Positions 20,335-29,338 of a DNA stretch of 64,000 nt are shown piece by piece. The notes under the pieces are model-generated. The model was not told the DNA's origin. It ran no database searches and was given only the letters and a program-made list of their open reading frames with translations. Numbering within the stretch: position 1 is the first letter of the stretch; every line of letters begins with the position of its first letter. Source of the stretch: Pseudorhodobacter aquimaris. GTDB lineage: Bacteria; Pseudomonadota; Alphaproteobacteria; Rhodobacterales; Rhodobacteraceae. The position numbers were made by a program, and so were the translations under genes. The stretch covers positions 53,663-117,662 of the forward strand of contig NZ_LGHS01000029.1 in assembly GCF_001202025.1 (NCBI RefSeq), written 5' to 3'.

Positions 20335-21789
20335 CTATTGTTTTCTGTCCCTAAGGTCTTTTAGCGCGACCAGCAGCGCCAGCATCACCACCAGCGCGAC
20401 CAAAGCCAGCCCCATGATCATCGCCGTTCCCCAGGACGAGACCGCGAGCGTGGCAAACACCGCCGCTGTGATCACCGCAATGCCGATCGCTGTGCCGATC
20501 CTCTGACCTGTCTGCATGATCGCGCCCGAGCTTCCCGCATATTCCAGCGGCACCTCGGCCAGTGTCAGCGTCTGGTTCGGGCTGATAACCATGCCCTGCG
20601 CCACCCCGACAAAGGACAGCGCCCCCATCAGCCACCAGATGCTCAGAAGGCCTGCCTCGACCAGAATGACGACAAGGATGCTTAGCCCAAGACCGAAAAG
20701 ACCAATAAGCAACCCCGCGACCACCAGCTTGCGGCCAATACGTGCGACCCGTTTCCCGGCCCAATGGGCAGCATAGGCCGACAGCAAGGCCGCCGGAATA
20801 CCAAAGGCGGCCGATTGCAGCGCCGTTTTCCCATCCCCCTCCTGAACATAGAGCGCGACCAGCACCCAGACGCTGGTTACCCCCATGAAATAGAGCGCCA
20901 TGATACCGATGCCATTGGTATAGCTGCGGGTCGAGAAAATCTTGAGATCAACCATCGGGCTTAGCCCCAACCCGGCATAGCGTCGCTCCCACCTGACCCA
21001 AAGCCAGACCAGCACAAGACCGGCAGGCAGCAGCAGCCAGATCAGCGCGCCGCCCCGCCCCTCCATAAAGGGAAAAAGAACGGCTAGAACCGCCAGCCCC
21101 AAAAGAACGGCCCCAACGGGATCAAGCGAACGCAGACCACTGCCCGTGCGCGGCAACCGTGAAATAAGAGGGCGCGGAAACCACAAAAGCCCAAGGGTGA
21201 TGGCCAGCACGCCGATTGGAACATTGACCAGAAATGTCAGACGCCAACCAAGATCCGCGCCGCCAAGCTCAATCAAGAGGCCGCCCAGAACCGGCCCGAT
21301 CGCCACCGAAAGACCGACCGTTGTACCGAAATACCCGAAAGCTCGCCCGCGCGCACCACCCCGGAAATAGTGCTGAATCATGCCCAAGCCCTGCGGATTC
21401 AGCAGGCCCGAGCCGATGCCTTGCACAAAGCGTGCGCCATTCAGCCATTCCGCATTCGGTGCCATCCCCGCCGCGATAGATGCGAGTGTAAAGATGGTCA
21501 CCCCGATCAGAAACAGCCCGCCCCGCCCCATGATGTCGCCGGCACGCCCCGCCGCGACCAGAACAACGCCAAAGGTCAGCGCATAGCCCGATAGCACCCA
21601 TTGCATATCCGCCTCGGAGGCATTGAGACCGTGCCGGATCGACGGCAACGCCACATTTACGATGCTCACGCTGACCAGCGTCATAAAGATCGTTACCAGT
21701 AGCACAGACAGGATACGCCATCTTACTGGATCCGTTGTCGGATCGGCCTCATCCTGCGCGGCTGTATTTGCATTTGTCTTCGTCGGCAC
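20335..21789 (-). CDS. DHA2-type MFS drug efflux transporter
   Basis: About 484 residues with 14 predicted hydrophobic segments, as in the DHA2 (EmrB/QacA) drug:H+ antiporter family. Motifs seen are VNVALPSIRHGLNASEADMQWVLSGY (helix 1 and motif D1), the motif A region AAGRAGDIMGRGGLFLIG, and GPVLGGLL (motif C). GTG at 21789 is my preferred start. The frame is open to 21909, but the extra 40 residues are Arg- and Cys-rich and not membrane-like. No membrane fusion partner is adjacent. Confidence 0.82.
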   Translation of the reverse strand: MPTKTNANTAAQDEADPTTDPVRWRILSVLLVTIFMTLVSVSIVNVALPSIRHGLNASEADMQWVLSGYALTFGVVLVAAGRAGDIMGRGGLFLIGVTIFTLASIAAGMAPNAEWLNGARFVQGIGSGLLNPQGLGMIQHYFRGGARGRAFGYFGTTVGLSVAIGPVLGGLLIELGGADLGWRLTFLVNVPIGVLAITLGLLWFPRPLISRLPRTGSGLRSLDPVGAVLLGLAVLAVLFPFMEGRGGALIWLLLPAGLVLVWLWVRWERRYAGLGLSPMVDLKIFSTRSYTNGIGIMALYFMGVTSVWVLVALYVQEGDGKTALQSAAFGIPAALLSAYAAHWAGKRVARIGRKLVVAGLLIGLFGLGLSILVVILVEAGLLSIWWLMGALSFVGVAQGMVISPNQTLTLAEVPLEYAGSSGAIMQTGQRIGTAIGIAVITAAVFATLAVSSWGTAMIMGLALVALVVMLALLVALKDLRDRKQ

Positions 21790-22008
21790 CAAGTTCAGGA
21801 CCCTTTTGTTTGCGCAACCAGTAGTCCGGTGTAGCCTGCCCGCAGGCCTATTGCTACCCGGTCGCAACACCTTGGCATTTACAGAATATTTCCTGAACAT
21901 ATTTAGCACTTATCGGCTTCTTTGATGCTGCTGCAGGCCAAATCCTGTCAGCGAGAGCCGATGGGCATCGCAATCAGCGAAGTGCAGTTACAAGAGCGGC
22001 GCTGAAAG

Positions 22009-22029
22009 CAGGCAATCACAAATTGCCTG
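22009..22029 (-). terminator. Hairpin after the baeRF3-like gene
   Basis: CAGGCAAT (22009-22016) and ATTGCCTG (22022-22029) form an 8-bp perfect stem with a 5-base loop directly after the stop of the baeRF3-like gene on the minus strand. A short CTTTC follows rather than a long T-tract, so it may be a weak terminator. Confidence 0.5.
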
Positions 22030-22037
22030 ACCCCTGC

Positions 22038-23186
22038 TTAGAACCTGAAAATCGCGGCGATGCCGGTATCCGAGGGCATCTCTTCGGGCGGGACGACCAC
22101 GACCTCTCCGCCGGTGCCCAGTGTCTGCGTGGCCAGATCGTCGAGCAGATCATCCACATCCGGATCTTCAAGGCGGGCAAAGCTGACGTGACCGGTTTCA
22201 GGATCAAAGCGTCCCGGCACCACGCGATCGGCGTCGATCAGCAAGGTTGCAATACTACCGGCGGATGCTGCCTTGCCGATCACGGTCAAATCCGCGCTGC
22301 CACGATCATTGGCCTGGGACGTCTTGAACTGCTCAACCAGCGCATCCAGACGCTCAAGGTATCGGGTGCGCGCGATGTCCCACGCGCGCGCGCGCAACTC
22401 ATCGGCCGTGACCGACGCAGGATCGACGTCTATGGCCTGCTCCATCATTGCGGGATTGTCGCTGATGCTACGGAACAGACTGTGATGTTCTGGCAAGGCC
22501 GCCAGAATAAGCGGGATGCCTGAAGGTTTGGAATAGCTCTTGGCAACAGCCACATCCACAGCGCGAAAGAATTGGCGCGTCTCGTTATCGGTCAACTCGC
22601 GCCGCAGGGTCATGCCGTGGCGGGTTGTCTGCCCCGATCCGCCCGGCCCATGGGCGCGTTTCATACGCTCGGGGTCGTTATTGTCGCTGTGGATTACATC
22701 GCCCAGGCTTGCCGGGAAATCGGCATTCAGTGCCACTTCATCCAGCGTATAACGGTTGCCCTCAAATAAGGTTGCCGCGTGGCGACTGATACCCAGAACA
22801 TGAAAGCGATCTGCCGATTGCAAAATCCGCATCAGCGGCTTGGTGTGAAAACTGTCCGCGACAATCGCTTTTTCGGTGACGCTGCGGTGCAGATTATAGA
22901 CCTTGAACACCTCGGGCGTGGCAAAGATGGCAATGCCATCGAGCGTGTGGTTCCAGAACGGCCCGTTCTCTGCCAGCGCGCGAAAGGGACGCAACAGCGC
23001 CGCTATGTCGCGGCCCGCATATTGACGCGCCAAGGATGCCTCGAGATCCTTCAAAAGATTTCCGAAACGGATCGGGTCCTGCTTGCGATCAGGAAAGGTC
23101 CGGTGTGTCGGCTGATATAACGAGATGCAGGGGCCATCGTGATCGGCGAGCAAAACCGTCTTGTAGTCATGTTCAAGCGTATTCAT
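22038..23186 (-). CDS. baeRF3-like (bacterial archaeo-eukaryotic release factor family) protein
   Basis: A 382-residue soluble protein. The N-terminus (LLADHDGPCISLYQPTHRTFPDRKQDPIRFGNLLKDLEASL) matches the baeRF family 3 pattern of a short SLYxPTHR strand followed by QDPIRxxNLL. The C-terminal half has an eRF1 domain 3-like end (GGEVVVVPPEEMPSDTGIAAIFR). These proteins are bacterial relatives of eRF1 and are proposed to act on stalled or hibernating ribosomes; direct evidence is scarce. The start is ATG at 23186; an upstream in-frame start at 23216 is less likely. It lies downstream of the alcohol dehydrogenase with a hairpin between them. Confidence 0.72.
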   Translation of the reverse strand: MNTLEHDYKTVLLADHDGPCISLYQPTHRTFPDRKQDPIRFGNLLKDLEASLARQYAGRDIAALLRPFRALAENGPFWNHTLDGIAIFATPEVFKVYNLHRSVTEKAIVADSFHTKPLMRILQSADRFHVLGISRHAATLFEGNRYTLDEVALNADFPASLGDVIHSDNNDPERMKRAHGPGGSGQTTRHGMTLRRELTDNETRQFFRAVDVAVAKSYSKPSGIPLILAALPEHHSLFRSISDNPAMMEQAIDVDPASVTADELRARAWDIARTRYLERLDALVEQFKTSQANDRGSADLTVIGKAASAGSIATLLIDADRVVPGRFDPETGHVSFARLEDPDVDDLLDDLATQTLGTGGEVVVVPPEEMPSDTGIAAIFRF

Positions 23187-23219
23187 TTCATGTCTCCATT
23201 CACCATAGATCATCAAAGA

Positions 23220-23239
23220 GCCTGACCGGTTGGTCAGGC
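23220..23239 (-). terminator. Intrinsic terminator after alcohol dehydrogenase
   Basis: GCCTGACC (23220-23227) and GGTCAGGC (23232-23239) form a perfect 8-bp stem with a GGTT loop. On the minus strand it is followed by TCTTTG. It sits between the dehydrogenase stop (23286) and the baeRF3-like start (23186), so it may separate or attenuate the two genes. Confidence 0.65.
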
Positions 23240-23285
23240 CCAGCGAGGAAGTTACAGATTATTCACAGAGTCCGGCCAAGAGGCG

Positions 23286-24341
23286 TCAGGCAGGTGCCTT
23301 GACCAGAATTTTGACCTGGCTTTTTTCCGCGCTCAGCACGTCAAAACCTTCGGCGACGATATCGTCGATCTCGATCCGCTTGGTTACAAGGGTCTCGGCC
23401 TGGAAGTAGCCGCGCGTCATCAACTCCATCACCGCAGGATAAATGTTGCGATACGCGATAGTGCCCTTGATCGTGCGTTCGCTCAGCACTACCGTATTGG
23501 GCTGGAACGCCGCCTCGCTTTCCCAGATCGACACGATCAGGGTCTGGCCTTCGTGGCGCGTACTGTCGATGGTCTGGGCCAGAACCTGCGGAACGCCCGT
23601 GACCTCAAAGGCGACATTTACGCCACTGCCGGTTGCCTTGCGGATCTCGGCGACGACATCGGTCTCGGTTGGGTCCATCGCACGGGTTGCGCCCAGCTCC
23701 ACCGCTTTGGCACGGCGTTCTTGCGATGGCTCGACCACGTAAACCTGTGCCGCACCGGCGGCACGCAACGCCTCGACCACCAGCAGCCCGATGGGACCGG
23801 CCCCGAATACGGCAGCCGTATCGCCGGCCTTGATATCGCTGACCCGCACCGCATGAAGTGCAACGGCGGCAGGCTCCACCAAGGCGCCCTGCTCCATCGA
23901 CAGCCCGTCAGGCATCTTGTGGACCATATGCGCAGGCACAACAGAATAGGCCGCAAACCCGCCCGCGCCGCCTGACAGCCCTACAAAGCCCAGATCCTTG
24001 CAAAGGTTGTACTTGCCCTCAAGACATGCGGCGCAGTTTCCGCAGCTAAAGATCGGTTCGACAGCGACACGGTCACCGATTTTGAGCCCGTCTACACCCT
24101 CGCCCAGCTCGGTGATCTCACCGGCATATTCATGGCCCATGGTAATCGGGGCCTTGTCGTGGCTAAGCGGATGGTTCTCACCAACGGGAACAAAAATCGG
24201 ACCAGCCAGATATTCATGAAGATCGCTGCCGCAGATGCCTGTCCATGCGACCTTGATCTTGACATCACCCGGTTTGACCTGTGGTTCGTCGATCTCTTCG
24301 ACCCGGATATCCTTGGCGGCGTGCCAGCGTGCAGCTTTCAT
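23286..24341 (-). CDS. Zinc-dependent alcohol dehydrogenase, 2,3-butanediol dehydrogenase type
   Basis: A 351-residue medium-chain dehydrogenase. Catalytic zinc ligands are Cys37 (GICGSD), His70 and Glu71 (MGHE). The structural zinc site is Cys100, Cys103, Cys106 and Cys114. The Rossmann motif is VFGAGPIGLL. The sequence pattern LHEYLAGPIFVPVGENHPLS is that of 2,3-butanediol dehydrogenases. ATG at 24341 is chosen over ATG 24347 because AAAGGAG lies seven bases before the former and only one base before the latter. A TTGAC-N4-ATCAA box lies about 115-128 bases upstream, suggesting induction at low oxygen. Confidence 0.88.
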   Translation of the reverse strand: MKAARWHAAKDIRVEEIDEPQVKPGDVKIKVAWTGICGSDLHEYLAGPIFVPVGENHPLSHDKAPITMGHEYAGEITELGEGVDGLKIGDRVAVEPIFSCGNCAACLEGKYNLCKDLGFVGLSGGAGGFAAYSVVPAHMVHKMPDGLSMEQGALVEPAAVALHAVRVSDIKAGDTAAVFGAGPIGLLVVEALRAAGAAQVYVVEPSQERRAKAVELGATRAMDPTETDVVAEIRKATGSGVNVAFEVTGVPQVLAQTIDSTRHEGQTLIVSIWESEAAFQPNTVVLSERTIKGTIAYRNIYPAVMELMTRGYFQAETLVTKRIEIDDIVAEGFDVLSAEKSQVKILVKAPA

Positions 24342-24455
24342 GATCATGCTCCTTTGCTGTGCGGGCGTTAATGCCCGCTGATGTGTCGGAACGGTTGCAC
24401 GCGCTGCAACCTCTCCTTGTTTATATGTAGTCTATATAACTCTTTTTATAAGGTA

Positions 24456-24469
24456 TTGACCTGAATCAA
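24456..24469. promoter_or_regulatory. FNR/FnrL-like box in divergent promoter
   Basis: TTGACCTGAATCAA fits TTGAT-N4-ATCAA at nine of ten positions, and the flanking bases extend the symmetry (ATTGAC...ATCAAT). It lies between the divergent alcohol dehydrogenase (start 24341) and the hydrolase gene (start 24578). A/T-rich promoter-like sequence is next to it at 24421-24450. Binding by FnrL or a relative is inferred. Confidence 0.65.
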
Positions 24470-24577
24470 TTTAGGCGCAGAGCAACTCAGCGGCCATCTT
24501 CGCAGGCCCTGTTCAATGCCGCGCTGGCGGTATTGTTCTCGCTTGACCTTCGGTTGGTTTTTCACAAGACATGGACC

Positions 24578-26269
24578 ATGCGCTTTCTGAACCGAACCGG
24601 TTTATATGTCCTGCCTCTTTGTCTCGCGTTTGTGTCGCTGGCGACATCGCTGACACCGTCGCTGATCCCGCGTGACTGGCAGGTGCAGGGTATCCTTGGC
24701 GGGATCGTCATGGGCGTCGGATATGTGATCGGGCGTCTGTTCATTGCATTTTGGCGTTTGCTGGAATTGCCCGAACCAAAGGGGCGGGCCATTGCTTTGG
24801 CGCGGTTCATCGCGGTGGTTCCGACCGCCATGATACTTGCTTGGTGCCTGTTTTCCGCACGCGATTGGCAGAACGGCATCCGCATGCGGATGGGGATGGA
24901 CCTGCTTGAGAGTTCGAACACGTTTCGGATGCTGGCGCTTGCCCTTGTCGGCTTTGGCGTGCTGGTTTTGTTTGGCTATGCGCTGCAATGGCTGTTCGAC
25001 AGAATACGCTTTCGCCTTTACCGGTTCATGCCGATGCGCACGGCAAATCTGGCCGGCTTTATCCTGACGGCGCTTGTGTTGATCTTCCTCGCGCGGGACG
25101 GGGTGATAAACCGCGTGCTCATTGGTCTGGACGATTCCGTGACCCTGGCACAGCGGCTTTTTGCGGATGCCCCGCCACCCCCCGAGGCACAGGGGCTGAC
25201 GGGCGGTGCCGCATCGCTGGTTGATTGGGGTGCGTTGGGTCAACCGGGGCGCGATTATATCCTTGGCGGGCCCGATGCCACCGACATCGCCAGCTTTACC
25301 GGGGGTGAGGCAATGACCCCCATCCGCGTCTATGTCGGGCGGGCCCAGGCCGACACAGCCCAGCGCCGCGCCGACATTGCGCTGGCCGAACTGATCCGAC
25401 AGGGCGGGTTTGAGCGCGAAGTGCTGATTGTTTCAATGCCGACCGGAACCGGCTGGATGGATCCCGGCGCGATGGACCCGGTCGAATATATGCATGACGG
25501 CAATATCGCGACGGTCGCGGTCCAGTATTCCTATCTGCAATCGCCGCTTGCGCTCATCCTTGAAACCCAGTCGGGACTTGATCAGGCCGCAGCACTGATC
25601 TCTACGGTGCATCGCTATTGGCGCGACTTGCCCAAGGATGCGCGGCCGCGCCTTTATGTCTTTGGGCTGAGCCTTGGCGCGTGGTCGTCGATGCATGGAA
25701 CCGACCTGTTTGTGTTGCTCGACGATCCGATCAACGGCGCACTCTGGGCCGGGCCGCCTTTTCCGTCTGTACGCTGGCAGAATGTGGTTGCCTCACGCAA
25801 TGCAGATAGCCGTTATGTCGCGCCTGTTCTGGGCGACGGACAGCTGGTTCGTTTTGCATCACATGACAAGGATGTGGGCGGGCCAGACGGATGGGGAGAT
25901 ATGCGTATCGTCTATCTGCAATATCCAAGCGATCCGATCGTGTTTTTTACCACCAGTGCGGCCTTTCGCGCGCCACAATGGATGAAAGAGCCGCGCGCGG
26001 CCGACATATCCCCCGACATGCGCTTCACCCCCGTGGTAACACAGTTACAGCTCGCCGTTGACATGCTTTTGGCAAATACCGCACCCGAGGGCCATGGGCA
26101 TGCCTATTATGCCGCCGACTACATCGGCCCGTGGGTCGCGGTGACCGCCCCCACAGGCTGGACTGCACAGGACACCACGCGTCTGATTGCTCTTTGCGAT
26201 AACGGTTTTAAAAATGGCTGCTATGATGCGCCCCACACCGCGTCGACTGCGATCAACGAAAGGCCCTGA
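24578..26269 (+). CDS. Membrane-anchored alpha/beta-hydrolase family protein
   Basis: A 563-residue protein. The first 190 residues hold five or so hydrophobic segments (LYVLPLCLAFVSLATSL, GILGGIVMGVGYVIGRL, FIAVVPTAMILAWCLF, LALALVGFGVLVLFGYAL, LAGFILTALVLIFLA). The rest is a soluble alpha/beta-hydrolase domain with the nucleophile elbow GLSLGA (Ser365) and a C-terminal GHGHAYYAADYIGPWVAV that could supply the histidine. This two-part layout matches the paired N- and C-terminal alpha/beta-hydrolase families of membrane proteins of unknown substrate. ATG at 24578 is preferred over TTG 24533. The stop is one base before the mgtE start. Confidence 0.8.
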   Translation: MRFLNRTGLYVLPLCLAFVSLATSLTPSLIPRDWQVQGILGGIVMGVGYVIGRLFIAFWRLLELPEPKGRAIALARFIAVVPTAMILAWCLFSARDWQNGIRMRMGMDLLESSNTFRMLALALVGFGVLVLFGYALQWLFDRIRFRLYRFMPMRTANLAGFILTALVLIFLARDGVINRVLIGLDDSVTLAQRLFADAPPPPEAQGLTGGAASLVDWGALGQPGRDYILGGPDATDIASFTGGEAMTPIRVYVGRAQADTAQRRADIALAELIRQGGFEREVLIVSMPTGTGWMDPGAMDPVEYMHDGNIATVAVQYSYLQSPLALILETQSGLDQAAALISTVHRYWRDLPKDARPRLYVFGLSLGAWSSMHGTDLFVLLDDPINGALWAGPPFPSVRWQNVVASRNADSRYVAPVLGDGQLVRFASHDKDVGGPDGWGDMRIVYLQYPSDPIVFFTTSAAFRAPQWMKEPRAADISPDMRFTPVVTQLQLAVDMLLANTAPEGHGHAYYAADYIGPWVAVTAPTGWTAQDTTRLIALCDNGFKNGCYDAPHTASTAINERP

Positions 26270-26270
26270 T

Positions 26271-27575
26271 ATGCCAACCGATACGGATCCACATGAGGTC
26301 CCATCTTTCCATGACGCGCGTCCCGTCGATATGGCCAGCCGGCTGGGTGATCTCGCTGCACAAGATGTTGCGCGGCATTTTATGAACCTTACAGACGCAC
26401 AGCAGCCGGTGGTTTTCAGCCATCTGACAATGGAATTGCAGTGCAATCTTGCGCAGCGGTTGCCCGGTCCTACCCTGACCCGCATTGTGGCAAAGATGAA
26501 GGCCGACGACCGTGCCGATCTGTTCAACCTGCTCCCCCCGCATGAGCAGGCGCGACTGGCGCAGGAATTGTCGCCGGAAATACGAGAGGACATCCAGCGC
26601 CTCGCCACCCATCCCGACGAAAGCGCCGGGGCCATCATGACCTCGGACTATGCCGTGCTCGACGCAGGCATGACCACCGCACAGGCCATCGCGGCACTGC
26701 GCGATCAGGCGCCGGGGGCAGAGACGATTTATCGGTCCTATGTGGTCGACCGCGATCATCTCCTGACCGGATCGGTGCGCCTGCACACACTTATTCTGGC
26801 GCAGGACGACACTTTGGTCCGTGACCTGATGGAGGCGGCCCCGATTTCGGTTTCGCTTGATGCCGATCAGGAAGAAGTCGGCAAAATGATCGCGCGATAT
26901 GATCTTTTGGCGATCCCGGTCGTGGATGAAGGCGGGCGGCTGGTGGGGATCGTCACCCATGATGATGCAGCCGATGTGATGCAGGCCGAGGCCACCGAGG
27001 ATTTTCAGAAAATATCCCATGTATTGCCGTTCAAGCAGACCATGCGCGAAGCGGGCATCGGGATACTCTATTCGCGCCGTATCGTCTGGCTTGCGCTTTT
27101 GGTTTTTGGCAATCTGTTTTCGGGCGCGGGAATTGCCTATTTCGAGGATGTTATCCTTGCCTATGTCTCACTGGTCTTTTTCCTGCCGCTTCTGATCGAC
27201 AGCAGCGGGAATGCCGGCTCACAATCGGCCACGCTGATGGTGCGCGCGCTGGCCACGGGCGATGTGGAAATGAAGGATTGGCGGGCACTGATCACGCGAG
27301 AACTGGCTGTCGCTGCCGCACTCGGTGCCACGATGGCGGCCGTCGTCATGCCGTTGGGTGCGTGGCGGGGGGGCTGGGATGTGGCTATGGCGGTGGGGCT
27401 GACAATGTTTTTGGTCGTGATCATCGGCTCGTTGGTGGGCATGTCGCTGCCGTTCCTGCTCAGCCGTTTGCGGCTTGATCCCGCAACGGCAAGCGGGCCG
27501 CTTGTGACCACGATTTCGGATGCAACGGGCGTATTGATCTATTTCACCATCGCTTCGTTCATTCTTGGCTTTTGA
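26271..27575 (+). CDS. mgtE: MgtE-type magnesium transporter
   Basis: A 434-residue channel protein. The N-terminal MgtE_N domain (residues about 20-130, LFNLLPPHEQARLAQELSPE) is followed by tandem CBS domains (MTSDYAVLDAGMTTAQA; PISVSLDADQEEVGKMIARYDLLAIPVVDEGGRLVGIVT) and five membrane segments with the pore-region LLIDSSGNAGSQSATLMVRALA. MgtE opens when intracellular Mg2+ falls. ATG at 26271 has GAAAGG seven bases upstream and starts right after the hydrolase stop, so the two genes are coupled. Pairing of mgtE with this hydrolase downstream of an FNR-like box is unusual. Confidence 0.92.
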   Translation: MPTDTDPHEVPSFHDARPVDMASRLGDLAAQDVARHFMNLTDAQQPVVFSHLTMELQCNLAQRLPGPTLTRIVAKMKADDRADLFNLLPPHEQARLAQELSPEIREDIQRLATHPDESAGAIMTSDYAVLDAGMTTAQAIAALRDQAPGAETIYRSYVVDRDHLLTGSVRLHTLILAQDDTLVRDLMEAAPISVSLDADQEEVGKMIARYDLLAIPVVDEGGRLVGIVTHDDAADVMQAEATEDFQKISHVLPFKQTMREAGIGILYSRRIVWLALLVFGNLFSGAGIAYFEDVILAYVSLVFFLPLLIDSSGNAGSQSATLMVRALATGDVEMKDWRALITRELAVAAALGATMAAVVMPLGAWRGGWDVAMAVGLTMFLVVIIGSLVGMSLPFLLSRLRLDPATASGPLVTTISDATGVLIYFTIASFILGF

Positions 27576-27581
27576 ACCCCT

Positions 27582-28866
27582 TTAAACCGGCAGGTCAGAT
27601 GCCGACGTTTCGGGCTCCGGTTCGGTGCGCGGGTCAAGCACCAATGCCGTGGGCGAGCTATCAGGTAGCGGCACAAATTTCTCGCGTTCCGCCTCTGGCG
27701 ATTGCGGAACCGTCCGGGCAACCTGCAACACGAAAAGCGCATAGGTAACTGCAATCACGGACTCAAACACAAAGAAAGATAAGGGTCCGAATACCGCCAT
27801 CAGCGCCGATGTCAGCAACGGTCCGATGGTCGCGCCGATCGAATAGACCATCAGCAGGCGCCCCGACGCTGCCACATAAAACTTGCGATCCAGCCGGTCA
27901 AAGGTTTGCGCGACACAAAGCGGATAAACGCTGCTGATTGCACCGCCAAAGGTCAATGCCATAAGCATCAACACAGTCAACGGCACACCATTGGCGATTG
28001 AAACCGACAAAAGCCCCCATGATGTGCCGACCGCGATCAAGATACCGGCCATGACGATGCGCCGGTCAAACCTGTCCGCCAGCATTCCGATAGGGATCTG
28101 GAAAACCAGCCCGCCCAATACGACAACGCTCATGAACATCGCCGCCTCTGTCACGCTAAGGCCAATCTGGCGGGCAAAGACGATGGCCAGCGCATAGAAT
28201 GAGCCAATGAGGATGCCTGCAACAGCGGCGCCGACCACCCCGACCCGTGAGGCGGCATAGATATCTTTTACACCAAGTATTCTGATCTCGCGCAGATCCG
28301 GTTCGCCCAGGCGCGTCATCGCGATGCGCGATGGGTGTCAGTGACAGCCCGATCAAAGCCGAAGCCAGCATAAATTGTTCACTACCGCCGACCGGCGAAA
28401 TGTTGACCAAAGTCTGGCCCAGTGCCACCGAGAGATAGAAGGCCAGCATGTAAAAACCAAGCACACGACCGCGGGACTGATTGTCGCTGCGTTCGTTCAG
28501 CCAGCTTTCGATCGAGGTCGTCATCCCCGCAATGCAAAAGCCATTGACGACCCGCAGGATCATCCAGGCCGCCGGGGTGAAAAAGAAATGATAGGTCAGG
28601 CAGGTCGCTGCCGTCGGCGCGGCAAAGGTTGAAAAGGCACGGATATGCCCGATGCGCATGATGATGTGCTTTGCTTTGAAACCGCCAAGGGCCAGCCCCA
28701 GATAATAGGCCGCCATGATCGCGCCCGTCAGGGCCACAGGATAGCCCGCCGTTTCCATGCGCAGCGGCAGCACCACGCCGAGCAGGCTGTTGCCTGCCAT
28801 GAAGACAGCGGTTCCACCCAGCAGGGATCTGACGGACGCGAGCGTTTCGCGCATGTTCTGGACCAT
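27582..28866 (-). pseudogene. MFS transporter broken by a 7-bp tandem duplication
   Basis: The N-terminal half (MRETLASVRSLLGGTAVFMAGNSLLG, to LIGLSLTPIA) and the C-terminal half (MTRLGEPDLREIR to the end) are in different frames. Between them the coding strand reads CATCGCG CATCGCG ATGACG: a direct 7-bp repeat (plus-strand 28320-28326 and 28327-28333). Removing one copy restores a 425-codon MFS transporter of the YcaD/UMF type (MAAYYLGLALGGFKAKHIIMRIGH; GIAMGLADRFDRR-like IGMLADRFDRRIVMAG). As written, the first product ends about 50 residues after the duplication. The gene is convergent with mgtE, six bases apart. Confidence 0.88.
28320..28333. repeat. 7-bp direct tandem repeat disrupting MFS gene
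   Basis: CGCGATG occurs twice in a row on the plus strand (28320-28326 and 28327-28333). Loss of one copy would restore the reading frame of the surrounding transporter gene. The pattern is that of replication slippage. Confidence 0.9.
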
Positions 28867-29338
28867 GGTATCAATCCGCCTTCGGCTGTGTCGTCAAAAG
28901 TCGGGACATTTTAAACCTATAGCCGAAGTCAAAGCTGTGGCAACGTATTCATGCACAAGCCCCCGGCCAAGCGCCGCGCCGCTCTGTCCAACCTGCTGAC
29001 AGGTCCGGCGATACACCCGACGCATTTGCCCAAGAAACGTCATGCCACAACCGCTCAAAGCAAGGCCGCATACAGCGTTGGCAGACCTTTACTGGCCTTC
29101 CTACGCGTGGCGCGGGCCTTCTTCTGGATATTCGCCTTCGACCTGATCGGGATCGCCTCCTATCAAAAATGAACCAAACATCCATGCAGCCCGTATGCTT
29201 TGCATGTTGATGGGCAACTTTGGAGTCACGGACGAATGTGGCCAACATGGGAACTTTTCAGCGGCCTAATAGTTTGATTGCAGGATGTGGCCTGCCTGCA
29301 GAGTGCAAGAAACCCACACATAGGGGAATAACCGGCTA
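28867..29338. other. Intergenic region before the DNA repair operon
   Basis: About 470 bases. A plus-strand frame at 28951-29172 (73 codons) is basic, then hydrophobic (RPLLAFLRVARAFFWIFAFDLIG), and could be a small membrane protein, but it has no good ribosome site and no family match. An imperfect inverted repeat (GGCCTGCCTGCAG region, about 29288-29302) is also present. The promoter of the repair operon should lie in the last 100 bases; I see no clear LexA box of the GTTC-N7-GTTC type. Confidence 0.35.

Noticed and set aside
22038..28866. Defence island or toxin-antitoxin reading of the baeRF/hydrolase cluster
   Set aside because: No nuclease, reverse transcriptase, STAND ATPase or small antitoxin gene is present; a stress or low-oxygen cluster fits better.
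28951..29172. Possible 73-residue membrane protein
   Set aside because: No good ribosome site and no family match; noted in the intergenic entry but not called as a gene.
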